A stretch of 64,000 nt of DNA. It comes from Lyophyllum atratum (Eukaryota > Basidiomycota > Agaricomycetes > Agaricales > Lyophyllaceae). The DNA lies in contig JACGCN010000013.1 of assembly GCA_014905825.1 (NCBI GenBank), forward strand, positions 496,001 through 560,000. Direction: 5' to 3'. Numbering within the stretch: position 1 is the first letter of the stretch; each line of letters starts with the position of its first letter. The position numbers were made by a program, and so were the translations under genes. Of this stretch, positions 1-10,638 are shown piece after piece. The notes under the pieces are model-generated. The model made no database searches. It was not told the DNA's origin and saw nothing but the letters and a program-made list of their open reading frames with translations.

Positions 1-103
1 CTATAACAACGGGATCTAATCTATTTCAAGTTTGTGATTGTTTCAACTGAACTTGACTGAACCTCTCCATTGCGTATCTCTAGAGTCCAAGGCGTCGGGC
101 GCA

Positions 104-1996
104 ATGGAGAAAATTCAGTGTGTAATGAAATGCTACACCCCCTGAGTCGATTCTGATGATATTATCACAGGATTGCTCCGTTTACGGATCTATTGAGCCA
201 TTCACGTTTCTTCCTGACTCTTCGGTCTCAACAAGGGGCATATCACTCGCTTATACTCTTCAGACTCACACCAGAGTCTACCTTAAACACCAAATACGAA
301 GAGAACATATCACATAATGAGGTGATCCCTGGGACGAACCCCATGTACAAGCAAATATATGTCATGGAATCAAGTTGTCCCCATCTTGGCGCAGATCTCT
401 CGCATGCAGACATTGAGGAATATGAAAGTAGCGTAGTGGCGGTCTGTCCATGGCATAGGTGAGCTGATATGATTAAAACACCAGGGAGGATGAGCTCAAA
501 ATAGTTGATCCACTACGAAGATATGATTTTGATCTACGCACCGGGAAGAGTGAGACGGGACTCAAAGCTTGCACCTACGCTGTCGAGGTGAAAGCTGATC
601 CTCTTGACGGTATAGACAAAGTATACGTCGAGACCCCTGAAGATGGTAGTGGCTGGCGTCTGGTCGAACTTCGGCCTGTTTCCGAGGGTAAGTTTAGACC
701 TTCCTTCGTGATTTATGCTAACTCATGGTATTTGACAGAGTTCGCAGACCCACCACCTCCCAAAACAGCACCCCTTCTACCCATTACCGCCCCTCCAGTA
801 GTCCCTGCGGCCGATGAGCCTGTCGTACCGATTAACAATCCTCCAACAACACTGATGCAATGGGCTGTACTGATACTGAATACGCCAAATCCGACTCTCA
901 AGGTAAATCTTGGAGCAGAAATCACGCCTGGTAGACCTAAACTAACTAAGGTCGTATCTCGAAGGTTCAGCGCACCCGAGAAGCCGTGAATCTATTTCGA
1001 ACTGGCAAGCTGGCGTCGATCGGGCATAAATCATCAACTGCCCCACGTCCTCCGGATGTCCCGCCTCGGGAGGAGATTTTTGCGAAGAATACTGTTGACC
1101 CAGGGAAGGTCAAAAACAGGAAAAACAGGGCGGTCATGCTTCATGCACTGGCCAACATCGAGCAATGGGCGTGAGTTGTTAGTCCCAGCGTCACACTGAT
1201 ACTACAACATTCTGACATTCTAAATATGGGCTCCAGCATCGATCTAGCGTCAGTCTGAAGTTCTCAGCCTTATATAAACCCGTTGATCCTGAAGGGGCTC
1301 CTGGCAGTTGGGACATTATCGCTCGGTTTGGACCATCCCATCCAAATATACCCCCAGCCTTCTTCTCTGACTTCACGAAGATGGCTCTAGACGAGTCCAA
1401 GCACTTGTAAGTCCAACTCCGTCGCGATTCATAGTACACATCCCTCATCAGCGTCTTCAAGTACCCTATTAACATCCAGGCTCTCAGCCATCTCCCCCTC
1501 CACACCATATGGCACGATGCCGGTCCACGCTTCCCTCTGGGAGTCAGCCACCGTCACGTCCCGATCGCTCCGCTCCAGACTCGCCATCATCCACCTCGTC
1601 CACGAAGCCAGAGGGCTCGACGTCAACCCGGGTACGATCGAGCGATTCCGGAAAGCAGGCGACAAGGAGAGTGTGGAGGTTATGGAGGTCATCCACGCTG
1701 ATGAGGTGACGCATGTGACGTCGGGGCATCGGTGGTTCACCTGGGTGTGTGAGCAGGAGGACAATGTCGACCCTGTCGAGGCCTTTAGGGAAGAGGTTAG
1801 GCGGGGTTGGAGGGGGGACGTCAAGGGGCCGTTCAATGTCGAGGACAGGGAAAAGGCTGGTATGACGAGGGAGTTTTATGAGGGCCTGAAAGGGGAGATG
1901 GGTCTCCCATCTCCGAATGGCGGGGATGCATTGGACATGAAGCTGTTGAAGGAGGCAGTTGCTAGTGTCGCTGTGGAATACGAGACTATCAAGTGA
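104..1996 (+). CDS. Rieske [2Fe-2S] / DUF455 ferritin-like fusion protein
   Basis: Eight exons join in frame to 488 residues: 104-117, 171-458, 521-687, 739-902, 965-1170, 1237-1248, 1308-1406 and 1480-1996. The N-terminal third is a Rieske domain: CPHLGADLSHA and, about 20 residues later, CPWHR followed across an intron by YDFDLRTGKSETGLK. These supply the two Cys and two His that bind a [2Fe-2S] cluster. A proline-rich linker follows. The C-terminal half is a DUF455 ferritin-like domain, with HALANIEQWAIDLAWDIIARFG, DESKH, LVHEARGLDVNP and ADEVTHV, the usual Glu/His pattern of a di-iron helical bundle. The first ATG (104) and its short exon are inferred from a good donor and acceptor around an in-frame stop. 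The 12-nt exon is needed to read WAIDLAWDII. Function is not established; an iron-sulfur/di-iron oxidoreductase is an inference. The gene is convergent with the transporter, whose stop lies 83 bp away. Confidence 0.85.
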
Positions 1997-2079
1997 ATAA
2001 ATCTCTTTCGGGACGTGTCATACATGTCAGCACATCAAGACTCTTTACATGCTCAGTAGGTATCTATCTAGTATTGCAA

Positions 2080-4305
2080 TCAGGGCTCGTCAGCCTCAGA
2101 GTCAATTTTCGATCTAACCCCCCTCGCCGTCAAAATGCGCTCCTGGTCGGCATCGATGAAACGCTGTGGTCGCGCTACCTGCGTCGCGTCCTTGTTCTTG
2201 TGCACAAGAATCATCGACTTATTCTCGCGGTACAGCCTGTCTATATCCTCCAGATGTCTATTCGCGGTCTCGGGATAAATCAACCAGATCAGCTGTGGTG
2301 CATATATCAGTTTCAAGTGCTAGCCAGGGTAAGTTACTGGAAGACATACGGGCACGAAGATGGCGTTGAACACCATCCAGATTAGATAAAACCGCCACCC
2401 GAGGTTGGCTATACCGGTAGGCGTTATCTGCACGATAACATAATTGGAGATCCTGCAGGTGCCCAGGTGGTCAGCCTACGATACACACAGAGCAAGATAC
2501 CTATTTCGAAGACAACGTACCAATTTGACGCAGTCCCCAGTGCAGCGCCTTTGGTGCGCATGGACAAACTGTTGATTTCAGTTGGGTATAGCCATGGGAC
2601 ACCCTAGCATCACCAATCGTAAACAAGGGGTCGCAGAATGAGCCCATAAATTCTCACCTGCCAGCAAACTCCGAAGAACACGTAATACAAGAAGAAGAAC
2701 GCGGTAGCCCCCGCTCCAAACTTCGTTCCATTCTCAGGATCGTCCGTCTGGGAGAGCAGCCCCGAGATGAATGCGTAGCAAACGAATTGCCCTGCAGCAC
2801 CCCACATCATCATTTTCCGGCGTCCGGCCCTCTCGATCAGGACAAGACCGGCGAAGGAGAAGATAAGGTAGGACACGGAGTTGCAGGCGGCGAGTAGACG
2901 GGATAAATTGTTTGACAGGCCGACCGAATTTTGAAGGACCAAAGGCAAGCTGAGGATGAGGGGGTTAGTATGGGAAATGCTTTGAGGGCGGAGAAAAGAC
3001 AGACTAATAGCTTGTGACGTTGATCCCGACGAGCTGCTGCATCCATTGGGTACCTGGAAAGAAAGTATAAGCTTGGTGAAAGCACTCTTGGGTAGGATCA
3101 CACGAACCTGCACCAAGAAGGAGCCGCTGTATCATGCCAGTGTCTCCAGTTTTGCCACGTAGGATATCCGACCAACTTGGAGCCGTCTCCTTCTCAATCC
3201 TGACGGCCTCCAGAATCTCCTCCTTCTGGTCAACGATCAAGTCGTCCTTGGCCGTGATACCATTTCCCTCCAGAGCCACCAGAACGCGTACACCCTCCTC
3301 CTCGTAGCCGTGAGCGAGAAGCCAGCGAGGGCTTTCTGGTAACCAGGGAATAGTCGCAAAAAGGATGACGGAGAAGACCAGTTGGAAGGCGATGGGGAAT
3401 CGCCAGGCAATGCTTCCTCCCAGGAAACTGAAACCGTAAGTCATCCAGTTACTCAAGGAGAAACCGGCGATGTTCATGCTAAGACGTATACAGTGAGCTT
3501 GGAACTACATGCAGAGATGGGTGATCATACATCATTTCGAACACGACGAGTTTGCCTCGCCACGTAGGTTTCGATGTTTCACTTTGCCATACGGGTGCGG
3601 TCGCCGTATTCATACTACGCGGAGACGGTTCAAATTCGGACCAGAATACCAAGCATATTGTTCCTTACCCGTTTCCAACGCCTTTAAATGACCGATTTCC
3701 GTTAAGCAAATGGAAAGGTAAAGGCTAAGCAAGCGGTACCCACCAGTAATCAATCGGGCTACGATCATTTGTGGAACAGAGTACGCGGAGGCTTGAAGAA
3801 TCGCTCCGACGGACATTATGACGACGCCGATCATGAACGTCTTCTTCCGGCCCATGTTCTCTCCTAATGTACCAAGATTAAGCTTAGGGCACGCGTGAAG
3901 TCAAAGGAAACCATACCAAAGACAAAGGCGCCCATAGCACCGAAGAAACTATAGTATATTCTCTTAAATAAAAGCCAACACATTAGAGGTTTTACTCACC
4001 AGCCAATATCGTATAATGAAACGATTGTTCCTTGAAGATTCGGGTTTGGATTGCCCATAGTATTCAAGAAGTCGTCCGTGACGATGATTCCACCAAACAC
4101 TCCCTGATCGTAGCCTGCACAAAATCAGCAAAGCAAGCATCAGACACCAGAAACAAGACGTACCAAAAAGAGTCATCGCAGTCGTGCAAGCCACAGTGAC
4201 CCAGATGTTCAGCTGGTTCCCCGTCATCCCAAGATACGGCTTTCTCTTCTGGCTCGTGGCGTCATGGCCATCGCCAGAACTTGAAGCAACAGTTTCACTA
4301 CCCAT
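2080..4305 (-). CDS. MFS sugar transporter (general sugar porter family)
   Basis: A spliced gene reading from the ATG at 4305 to the TGA at 2080-2082. The N-terminus is a short polar tail (MGSETVASSSGDGHD) followed by the first membrane helix. Sugar-porter signatures are present: PESPRWLL after helix 6, QQLVGIN in helix 7, the GRRK loop motif (IERAGRRKMMMWG), and a C-terminal PETANRHLEDIDRLY in place of the usual PET(K/R)G stretch. The family moves hexoses, disaccharides or related sugars across the plasma membrane with protons; which sugar cannot be told from sequence. At least seven introns interrupt the gene, most placed in loops between helices. It ends in a charged cytoplasmic tail. No frameshift was seen. 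The closest types are fungal lactose/hexose permease-like members. Confidence 0.9.
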
Positions 4306-5356
4306 AAGGCCTCGCGATAAGTTTCACTGGAGAAGCTTGAGAGGTCGTAGCAAGGAGGGGTCTGAGGATACCTTGGTTCTTCCCCATCCCTGAGCCTCAT
4401 ATACCTGTAAGAACCCGAAGAATTGGAAAAAGCCATGCAGTAGCGGCTTCGCAGGCGGCAGGGCGGTCCGAGTCCGAGATAAACCGTTCAAGCGGGTACA
4501 CCCTGGTACACAATGTGGCAGCCACCAGCTTCGCCACCTTCGAAGTTCGAAGTTTGGATTGCGTAGCCGGCTGGGTATTTGAGGCACGCGACGTCCTAAA
4601 TGGAGAACAAGGTCACATGCAGCCTAGTGCTCATCACGTTTTGAGTGCGACGAGACTAGAGACGCGCCTGGCAGCCGTCCGTCTGGCATCTTCGTACAAC
4701 AAGAACTTATGATTATGGTACGGAGAAACTTGAATGGTATGTTCGAGTCTATTCAATCTAGCCCTAACGCGGGGGAGGGGTTGCGCCATATGTCCCTAAG
4801 CGGAAAACAGGGTGGGGGTGGGGCGCGGCGCGTATGATGAGCTATAAATGGGTGGGGGCTCCACAATCCGAGTCCAAAAACCGGCTTCGCGACGCGTACC
4901 GCTTATTAGGGATTACGCGCGGCGCAAAGTTGTCCCGCTCTACTCGTATTCCACTCAAACACATCCCCAAACCTCCGAGTCCTTTAACCCAGCAATCATT
5001 ATAACATTCATATACAAAGAAAACCCAAAGGAAGCGTACCCATAAATATAAGGGAAGCAATCAGAGGAGTGAGTGATGTCACGTAAAAAGAAAACAAAGA
5101 GCGAAATTTAAGACCAGCAATAGTATCGAACGACAAAAAGTGGAAAATGGAAAACATGGCACACAGGACAAACACCGGGACGGAGTAGAACTAGAATAAG
5201 GATTCGTTTTTCGTGAGCAGATTGGGAGTCGTGGGGTAGCAGGGGGATTTAATTAGATGTGGGGATGGGGAGTGAGGGGGAGGGGGAGAAACATGCACAC
5301 AAAGAAAAAACGAGTGAGGAGGTAGCAGATATATCATAATTGGTTCATCATCATCA
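4306..5356. other. Intergenic: transporter promoter side and kinase 3' flank
   Basis: About 1 kb without a convincing gene. It holds the upstream region of the minus-strand transporter and the 3' untranslated region of the kinase. Short G-rich tracts occur near 4765-4835. The small ORFs here have no coding-like features. Confidence 0.6.
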
Positions 5357-8300
5357 TCATAACTTGAGTTCCGTCAAGACGCGTCGCGCAAGCATCTGGT
5401 ACTGCCAACCGTCCCCGCTCGCTCTCCGGAACTGAATTCCATGCAGCGGGAGCCACGGCACCTTTCACCCCATCCATCAGCCAACAATTCACCGTACGGA
5501 AGAGAAAGAAAGAACACACCTTCACGATATTAATCTCAAACCGGACACTCAGGGTATTATTTCCCATGCTCTCAAACACCTCCCGGTCAACCTCGCCCGT
5601 CGGCATCGGGCTCGGACTCCTCGTAGGCTGCGGCGACGGCGCCCTGGCGCCAAAATCGCGGGGTATCGGCGGGAGCATCTTCGTCTTCGGCGACGTCCCC
5701 GGTCCCGGTGAATGCGAACGCGCAGGCGGCATCGCATCCATATCACCCGACGGCACCGCCATCAATCCATTCTGGTGGTCAGGCACCGCGGTGTGGTTGG
5801 GAGAGACATTGAAGAAGGACGAGGAGCCGCTCGGGGTGGTGGTCAGCGTCGTGGTGGCGACCGAGGGTCGGCCGGGCTGCTCTCCTCCGCGGGATTTATC
5901 CATCGACACCGACCCCTCGCGGTCCTTGGCCTTTTCGCGCTTCATGCCAAAGGACAACTTGGATGCCTTCTTGACGATGGAGGGGCGGTTTGACACAGCG
6001 GCTCCGCTTGGCTCGCCCGACCCGGTCGAGGTGGTCTGCTGGTGTGCGCGTGCGCGGACGGTTGGAGTGTCGACGGTGGACATGTCAATGGACGGCAGGT
6101 GGATACACTCGAACCCGCCTTTCGTTTCCCGATACTGCACCTGCATACGGTCCAGCACACGACGTATGTCCGCCTTGATGACAGGCGGCGGCTTCGTCGA
6201 CGTCGTAGCCACACTACACACACAAAAAAGACAACATCAGCTCGAATACCACTGACCAAAAAAAAACCAAGCACGAACCTAAACAACCCCTTGAGAAACA
6301 CAGGCTTAAAATCCTTCTCATTATGATGCCTCTCATCCTCCTCCTTAAACCCCTCCTCCTCCTCCTCCCCATGCCCCCGATGTCCCATCGCAGTCGTAGT
6401 CGCAGTAGCCACCCCCCCCACCTCCTCCTCCTCCCTCCCCTCCTTCATATCCTCCTCCCCCCTCGCAAACAGCCGATCCGCAAGTGGCCTCACACCCCCC
6501 CCATACCCCGTCGACGGCCTCCGATGCCTCCCAAACGTCCCCGTCCCAGTCCCCCCACCTCCCTCCGCTCCACCCCCGCCAGCACCCATAAGCGCGGCCC
6601 CGGTACTGCTCCTCCTCGAATGCCTCGTCGCCCTTCCCTGCGGATCCAAAATCGTCGCCGCACGCCTATGCACGCTCCCCAACGGCTGGCTCAAGCTATG
6701 CATCACCGACTTCTGCGCCTGCGCCCTCATAGGTGTCTTTCCCTCCTCCTCCTCCTCCTCATCCAAACCCTCGGCCTTCTCATCATGATCGTGCTCCCCG
6801 TCCTGTAGAGCCTTCTCGCGTTCCCCAGACGGCCGTGGGGATGCAGCGAGCCCCGCGAGAATCGTCCCGCGTTTCCCGGCGGTCCCATGGTGATGATGCT
6901 TCTTGCTCCCGTCCTCGCTAGCCCGCCCGCCGCCAACGAGGAGACTCCCAAACTTGCGCACCAGCGTCGCACCCGCCGACAAAGGCCCATGTTCCGCCTC
7001 CCTCTCCCTCTCTCTTTCCCTCTCCTCCCATGCGTGTTCCCCCTCCCCCCTCTCAGCAAACGTACCCACCTCAGGCCCCGCCGTCCTCGGCGCCTCCCCA
7101 ACCCCCCACGCCGCCGGATTAATCTTCATCGGCTCCCCATGCTCCGACACCTGCACCTGTCCCTGCCCTTGTCCTCCCCCACCGCCACCAAACATCCCCC
7201 CCCACCCCCTCGCCAACACCGTCGGCCTCTGACTCATCGAATGACTCCTCCTATGCGTACTCGCCGGCGGCACCCTCGGCAGTCCCCTCCCACTCCCACC
7301 TCCTCCCTTCCCTCCCAACCCCAACGTCTGGCTCTGACTCTCCCTCTCCGTAGGGGTATGTGGGGGCTGCTGATGCCCGCTGGTCCCGGCAGAAGGCGAC
7401 GGCGGCGGCAGCCCCGCGTCCCTCGCCCTCGGTATGGGTGCTGCATGCGCAAAGCCCGGCGTCGTAGGCGTGGTGGGCGCACCAGCAGCGGTATCATACG
7501 ACATCCCTGAATAATGCGACGTCTCCGGTGCGGGGAGCCTCGGCAGCGGCATACTATAATCCGCCCTCTCCCCCTCCCTCTCCCTCTCCCTCTCCCTCTC
7601 CCTCTCTTTCCTCTGGGGGGGCTGCTGTTGTTGTTGCTGTTGTTGTGGTTGTTGTTGGGTTGGCGTAACAATCTGGTGCGCGTCTTCAGGGCCAGCCCCA
7701 GCACCCACCCCAGCCGAAGCGTCCAACACACTCAACTGCGAGCTCGCAAACACCCCCGGGCCATACACCCTCTCCCTCTCCAACTTCTCCCTCGCAAGAT
7801 AATACATCGACACCAGCGGATGGAACCCGCTCGTCGGGTCCGGCGGCTCCCCCCCATGCCCATGCCCGTGCGCGCCCCCGAGGGACCCGGACGATGTAGG
7901 TGGGGAGTGGGAGAGGGGGGAGCCGGGCGGGGAGGAGGCGGGGGAGAAGAGCTTGCGGCGGTAGAAGTCGAAGCCGGAGAAGCGTTTACCCTTCTTTGAT
8001 GGCGTGGGCGGGGGATCCCCCGCTGTCCCCGTCGTCTTCCCGCCGCTGCCCCCGCCAAGCGAGGATGAAGCCCCGTCGAACGAGATGGCAAGGCTCGAGT
8101 TGGAGAACTCGCCCCACCTGTTCGTGCTCGTGTTGTTGTTGTTGTTAGTGTTGGTATGGGAGGGAGAGGTAGTGTGCCCGTTAAGCCCACCGGGGATAGA
8201 CCGCTTCCGCTCCCAATGCTGTACCGCACGCGCATAGTTCTCGCTCTCCAGCACCCCTACGAGCTTCCTCTCAATATCGTCCTCCGACCCAAACTCGAAG

Positions 8301-9671
8301 CCCTGCATCCCGCGGACGACCTGGCGGTCGAGTTCGTCTGCGCGCAGGGGTTCGCGGTGGAGCATGTGTGCGTCGGGGGCGCCGTTGAAGCCGCGTACCA
8401 TCCACGGATGGGACATGACTTCGGAGAGGGGGGCGCGCGCGGCGGGGTTGGTCACGAGCATGCGTCCGAGGAGGTGTTTGCATTCTACATTAAGGGGGCC
8501 TTTAGGGGAGAAGGTAATAACAGAAGGGAAGGGGTGAACGCACCGGCACTCAGCCACACGGGGTATTCCACGAGCCCGCGCTTAATCTTCGCGTGTAGTG
8601 CGGGCATACTCTGGTCGTCGAACGGGACCTTCCCGCACACGAGGACGTACAGCACCACGCCGAAGCTCCAGACGTCGACTTCGGGGCCGGTGTAGACCTT
8701 TGCGTTGAGGAGCTCGGGCGCGGCGAAGTAGAGGGAGCCGCAGAAGGTGTTGAGGCGGGTGGTGGGGTCGAATAGGTTGGATAGGCCAAAGTCGATGATT
8801 TTGATGTTGCCGGTTTGGGATATGAGGATGTTTTCGATCTTGAGGTCTAGTTCGGGGGACGAGTTAGAATTTTAAATTTTAAGTGATAAGTGGGGGGTGC
8901 GAGGGGGACTGACCGCGATGAACGACATTATTCTGATGGCAGTAGTTAAGAGCGCTCCCGATCTGCCGTGCAAACTTGCGTGCGACGCGCTCGCGGAGGC
9001 GGCCGTGCGCAATGATGTAGTCGAGCATCTGCCCCCCGTTGACGTACTCGAAGACCATGTAGTAGTGATGCTGGTGGATGATCATCTCGCGCATGCCACA
9101 GATATACGGGTGGTGGAGGAGCATAGACAGAGCCGCTTCGCGGAGGGTGCGGATCTCCTTGGAGGCGTCCTTGGAGGCCTGCTTTGCTGCGCTATCGGAC
9201 GTGCCGTTGGTCGTCGGGGGCGCGCCCGGGTGTGTTCGTGGCAGAATCTTGACGGCGAGCTACGGGGTGATCAGTAGGGACGATGGACGGGATAAAACAC
9301 CATGGACGGACCTTTTCGCCGGTGACGTTGTGGGTGGCGAGTTTGACTTTGCCCATGCTGCCAGCGCCGAGGGTCTTGCTGAGTGTATATTCGCCCAGGA
9401 GTCTGTTCGTGCGGCTGGGGCGGCTGGAGGAGCCATCTCTCGTCCTCCTCGAGCTCGTGGTAGGCGTGTCGCGCGAAGAACGGTCCTTGTCCTTTGTGTC
9501 GCTGGAGCTGTTGTTGGCAGACGAAGGGGGCGGCATGGAGAGGGGCCGTGGCTTGTGGGCGGAGGAGTTGGGGCGTGGCACGGCTGCTGCGCCTGAAGAT
9601 GGCGGGGTTGATCCCATTGTGTGGGCTGTCGCCTGTGATATGGGCAGATCAAACTCGTGGCCGGGGACCAT
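5357..9671 (-). CDS. KIN1: KIN1/MARK (Par-1)-type serine/threonine kinase with KA1 domain; N-terminus interrupted by a MITE
   Basis: The kinase domain starts with [20 protein letters not shown] (glycine loop) and continues through [17 protein letters not shown], the HR-D-LK-EN catalytic loop, [24 protein letters not shown] and [14 protein letters not shown] very long low-complexity middle follows, with runs of Gln, Glu-Arg repeats, Ser/Pro and Gly. The C-terminus is a KA1 domain: an upstream part around [21 protein letters not shown] and, after the last intron, [20 protein letters not shown] ending at TELKL with the TGA at 5357-5359. This kinase-KA1 order is that of fungal Kin1/Kin2 and animal MARK, which act in polarity, exocytosis and cell-wall control. 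The start given is the ATG at 9671, inside the left target-site duplication of the inserted element; ATG 9617 is the next. The likely ancestral start is ATG 10638-10636, beyond the insert and in the same frame once the insert is removed. Confidence 0.9.
7565..7612. repeat. CCCTCT hexanucleotide microsatellite in the kinase coding sequence
   Basis: About seven near-perfect copies of a CCCTCT unit on the + strand. Read on the coding (minus) strand they give an alternating Glu-Arg run. A glutamine-rich run, coded by CAA/CAG codons, lies immediately beside it (about 7620-7660). Both sit in the disordered linker between the kinase and KA1 domains, so length changes in steps of 6 nt keep the frame. 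Confidence 0.9.
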
Positions 9672-9672
9672 C

Positions 9673-9780
9673 CAGGGGGCGTCCGCTAGCGCAAAACGTG
9701 AAATGATGATGGTACCCGTAGGCCCCGTGCGAAACTGCGGATACTGCCGCTGTCAGCTGTCGGCATCACGGCAATTCCAA
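9673..9780 (+). repeat. Left terminal inverted repeat of the MITE
   Basis: This 108-bp arm is the exact reverse complement of 10443-10550. It begins CAGGGGGCGTCCGCTAGCGC and ends GGCAATTCCAA. The duplicated target GGACCATC lies directly outside it at 9665-9672. Confidence 0.95.
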
Positions 9781-10442
9781 TTTGGGCGGCCGTGGGCGTC
9801 AGTTGACGGCGAAGGCGCGTACATACTCATGGGCAATCATGATTTTGATGGGTAGTCGTTCCTGCCTCTTTAGTTCGAAGATTCTGTCTCTATAATATGA
9901 TATAGCTATGTCAAACCTATCTATACATTCCCCTGAGGTGCTGCCTCTCCAAAACGTGATGTAACTGCATCAGACCTATCTCTCTTCCCTTTCCCTAGGT
10001 CTTCAACTAGCATGGCAAGCTCATTACTATCTGGGATGGTGTTCTTCTCCCTCCATTTGTCTGTGTCCTCATCCTATATTCCCATGGCCCTTTCTTTTTT
10101 CTCATAAACATATCCACCATCAGCTGTCCAGGTATTTCGGGTGGCTTTCCACTCACACCATGTTCAATCAGTAGATAGAACATTATGTTATATTTTCAGA
10201 TTGTTTTTGGGCCAGGTAGAGAAGGAGGACAGAGAGGGCAATGGATAGGGACCGATATTGGTGCAGCCCGGTGAGGACTGTCAGAGAACTTCTGTGCAGC
10301 TTTTAACTGCATGCCTGCATAGTGATAGTGGTAATTGGATTCAAAGGAGACAGTATCTTTAGTCTTGAGTAATATCTGGGTAGAACAACCATCCAGGCCA
10401 CAACAATGAAGAAGCGCTGCTCGATGCCCACCCCCGTCCAAT

Positions 10443-10550
10443 TTGGAATTGCCGTGATGCCGACAGCTGACAGCGGCAGTATCCGCAGTTTCGCACGGGG
10501 CCTACGGGTACCATCATCATTTCACGTTTTGCGCTAGCGGACGCCCCCTG
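10443..10550 (-). repeat. Right terminal inverted repeat of the MITE
   Basis: This 108-bp arm is the exact reverse complement of 9673-9780 and ends ...GACGCCCCCTG. The second copy of the target duplication GGACCATC follows at 10551-10558. Confidence 0.95.
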
Positions 10551-10638
10551 GGACCATCCCTCCATGTGAGGGCGTAGCCACTCCGTCTTCAGGGACCTGG
10601 TTGAGCTGCGGCGCCAGCGAGGTCGGGTACAGGCTCAT
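10551..10638 (-). pseudogene. KIN1: Severed N-terminal coding fragment of the KIN1-like gene
   Basis: On the minus strand an ATG at 10638-10636 opens a frame of 27 codons (MSLYPTSLAPQLNQV...) that reaches the right-hand copy of the target duplication. It then runs into the MITE and stops at a TAG within about 20 nt. If the 878-bp element and one 8-bp duplicate are left out, the frame continues without a break into the kinase N-terminus at [10 protein letters not shown]. Codon 28 (ATG) lies inside the duplicated 8 bp, so it occurs at both 10557 and 9671. This is direct evidence that the MITE landed in coding sequence rather than in the promoter. Confidence 0.8.

Larger units (their letters stand above)
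9673..10550. mobile_element. Non-autonomous hAT-like MITE, 878 bp, with 108-bp perfect TIRs
   Basis: The left arm 9673-9780 and the reverse complement of the right arm 10443-10550 are identical over 108 bp, starting CAGGGGGCGTCCGC; weaker similarity continues about 20 bp inward. The element is flanked on both sides by the same 8 bp, GGACCATC (9665-9672 and 10551-10558), a target-site duplication. An 8-bp duplication with termini beginning CAGGG is the hallmark of the hAT superfamily; the assignment rests on that. The interior (about 9800-10430) has no transposase-like ORF, so it would need a transposase in trans. Identical arms suggest a young insertion. It lies in the first coding part of the KIN1-like gene. 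Confidence 0.9.

Noticed and set aside
1237..1310. Apparent 1-base frameshift in the DUF455 domain.
   Set aside because: A 12-nt exon with good splice sites on both sides restores WAIDLAWDII and the total length stays divisible by three.
6323..8695. Several long plus-strand ORFs rich in Pro, Arg and Leu.
   Set aside because: They are shadows of the low-complexity GC-rich coding sequence of the kinase on the other strand.
9283..10565. Two ORFs (plus 9283-9855 and minus 10359-10565) share the peptide ASASAKREMMMVPVGPVRNC and continue alike.
   Set aside because: The shared peptide is simply the translation of the two identical TIR arms of the MITE. Neither ORF has other protein-like features.
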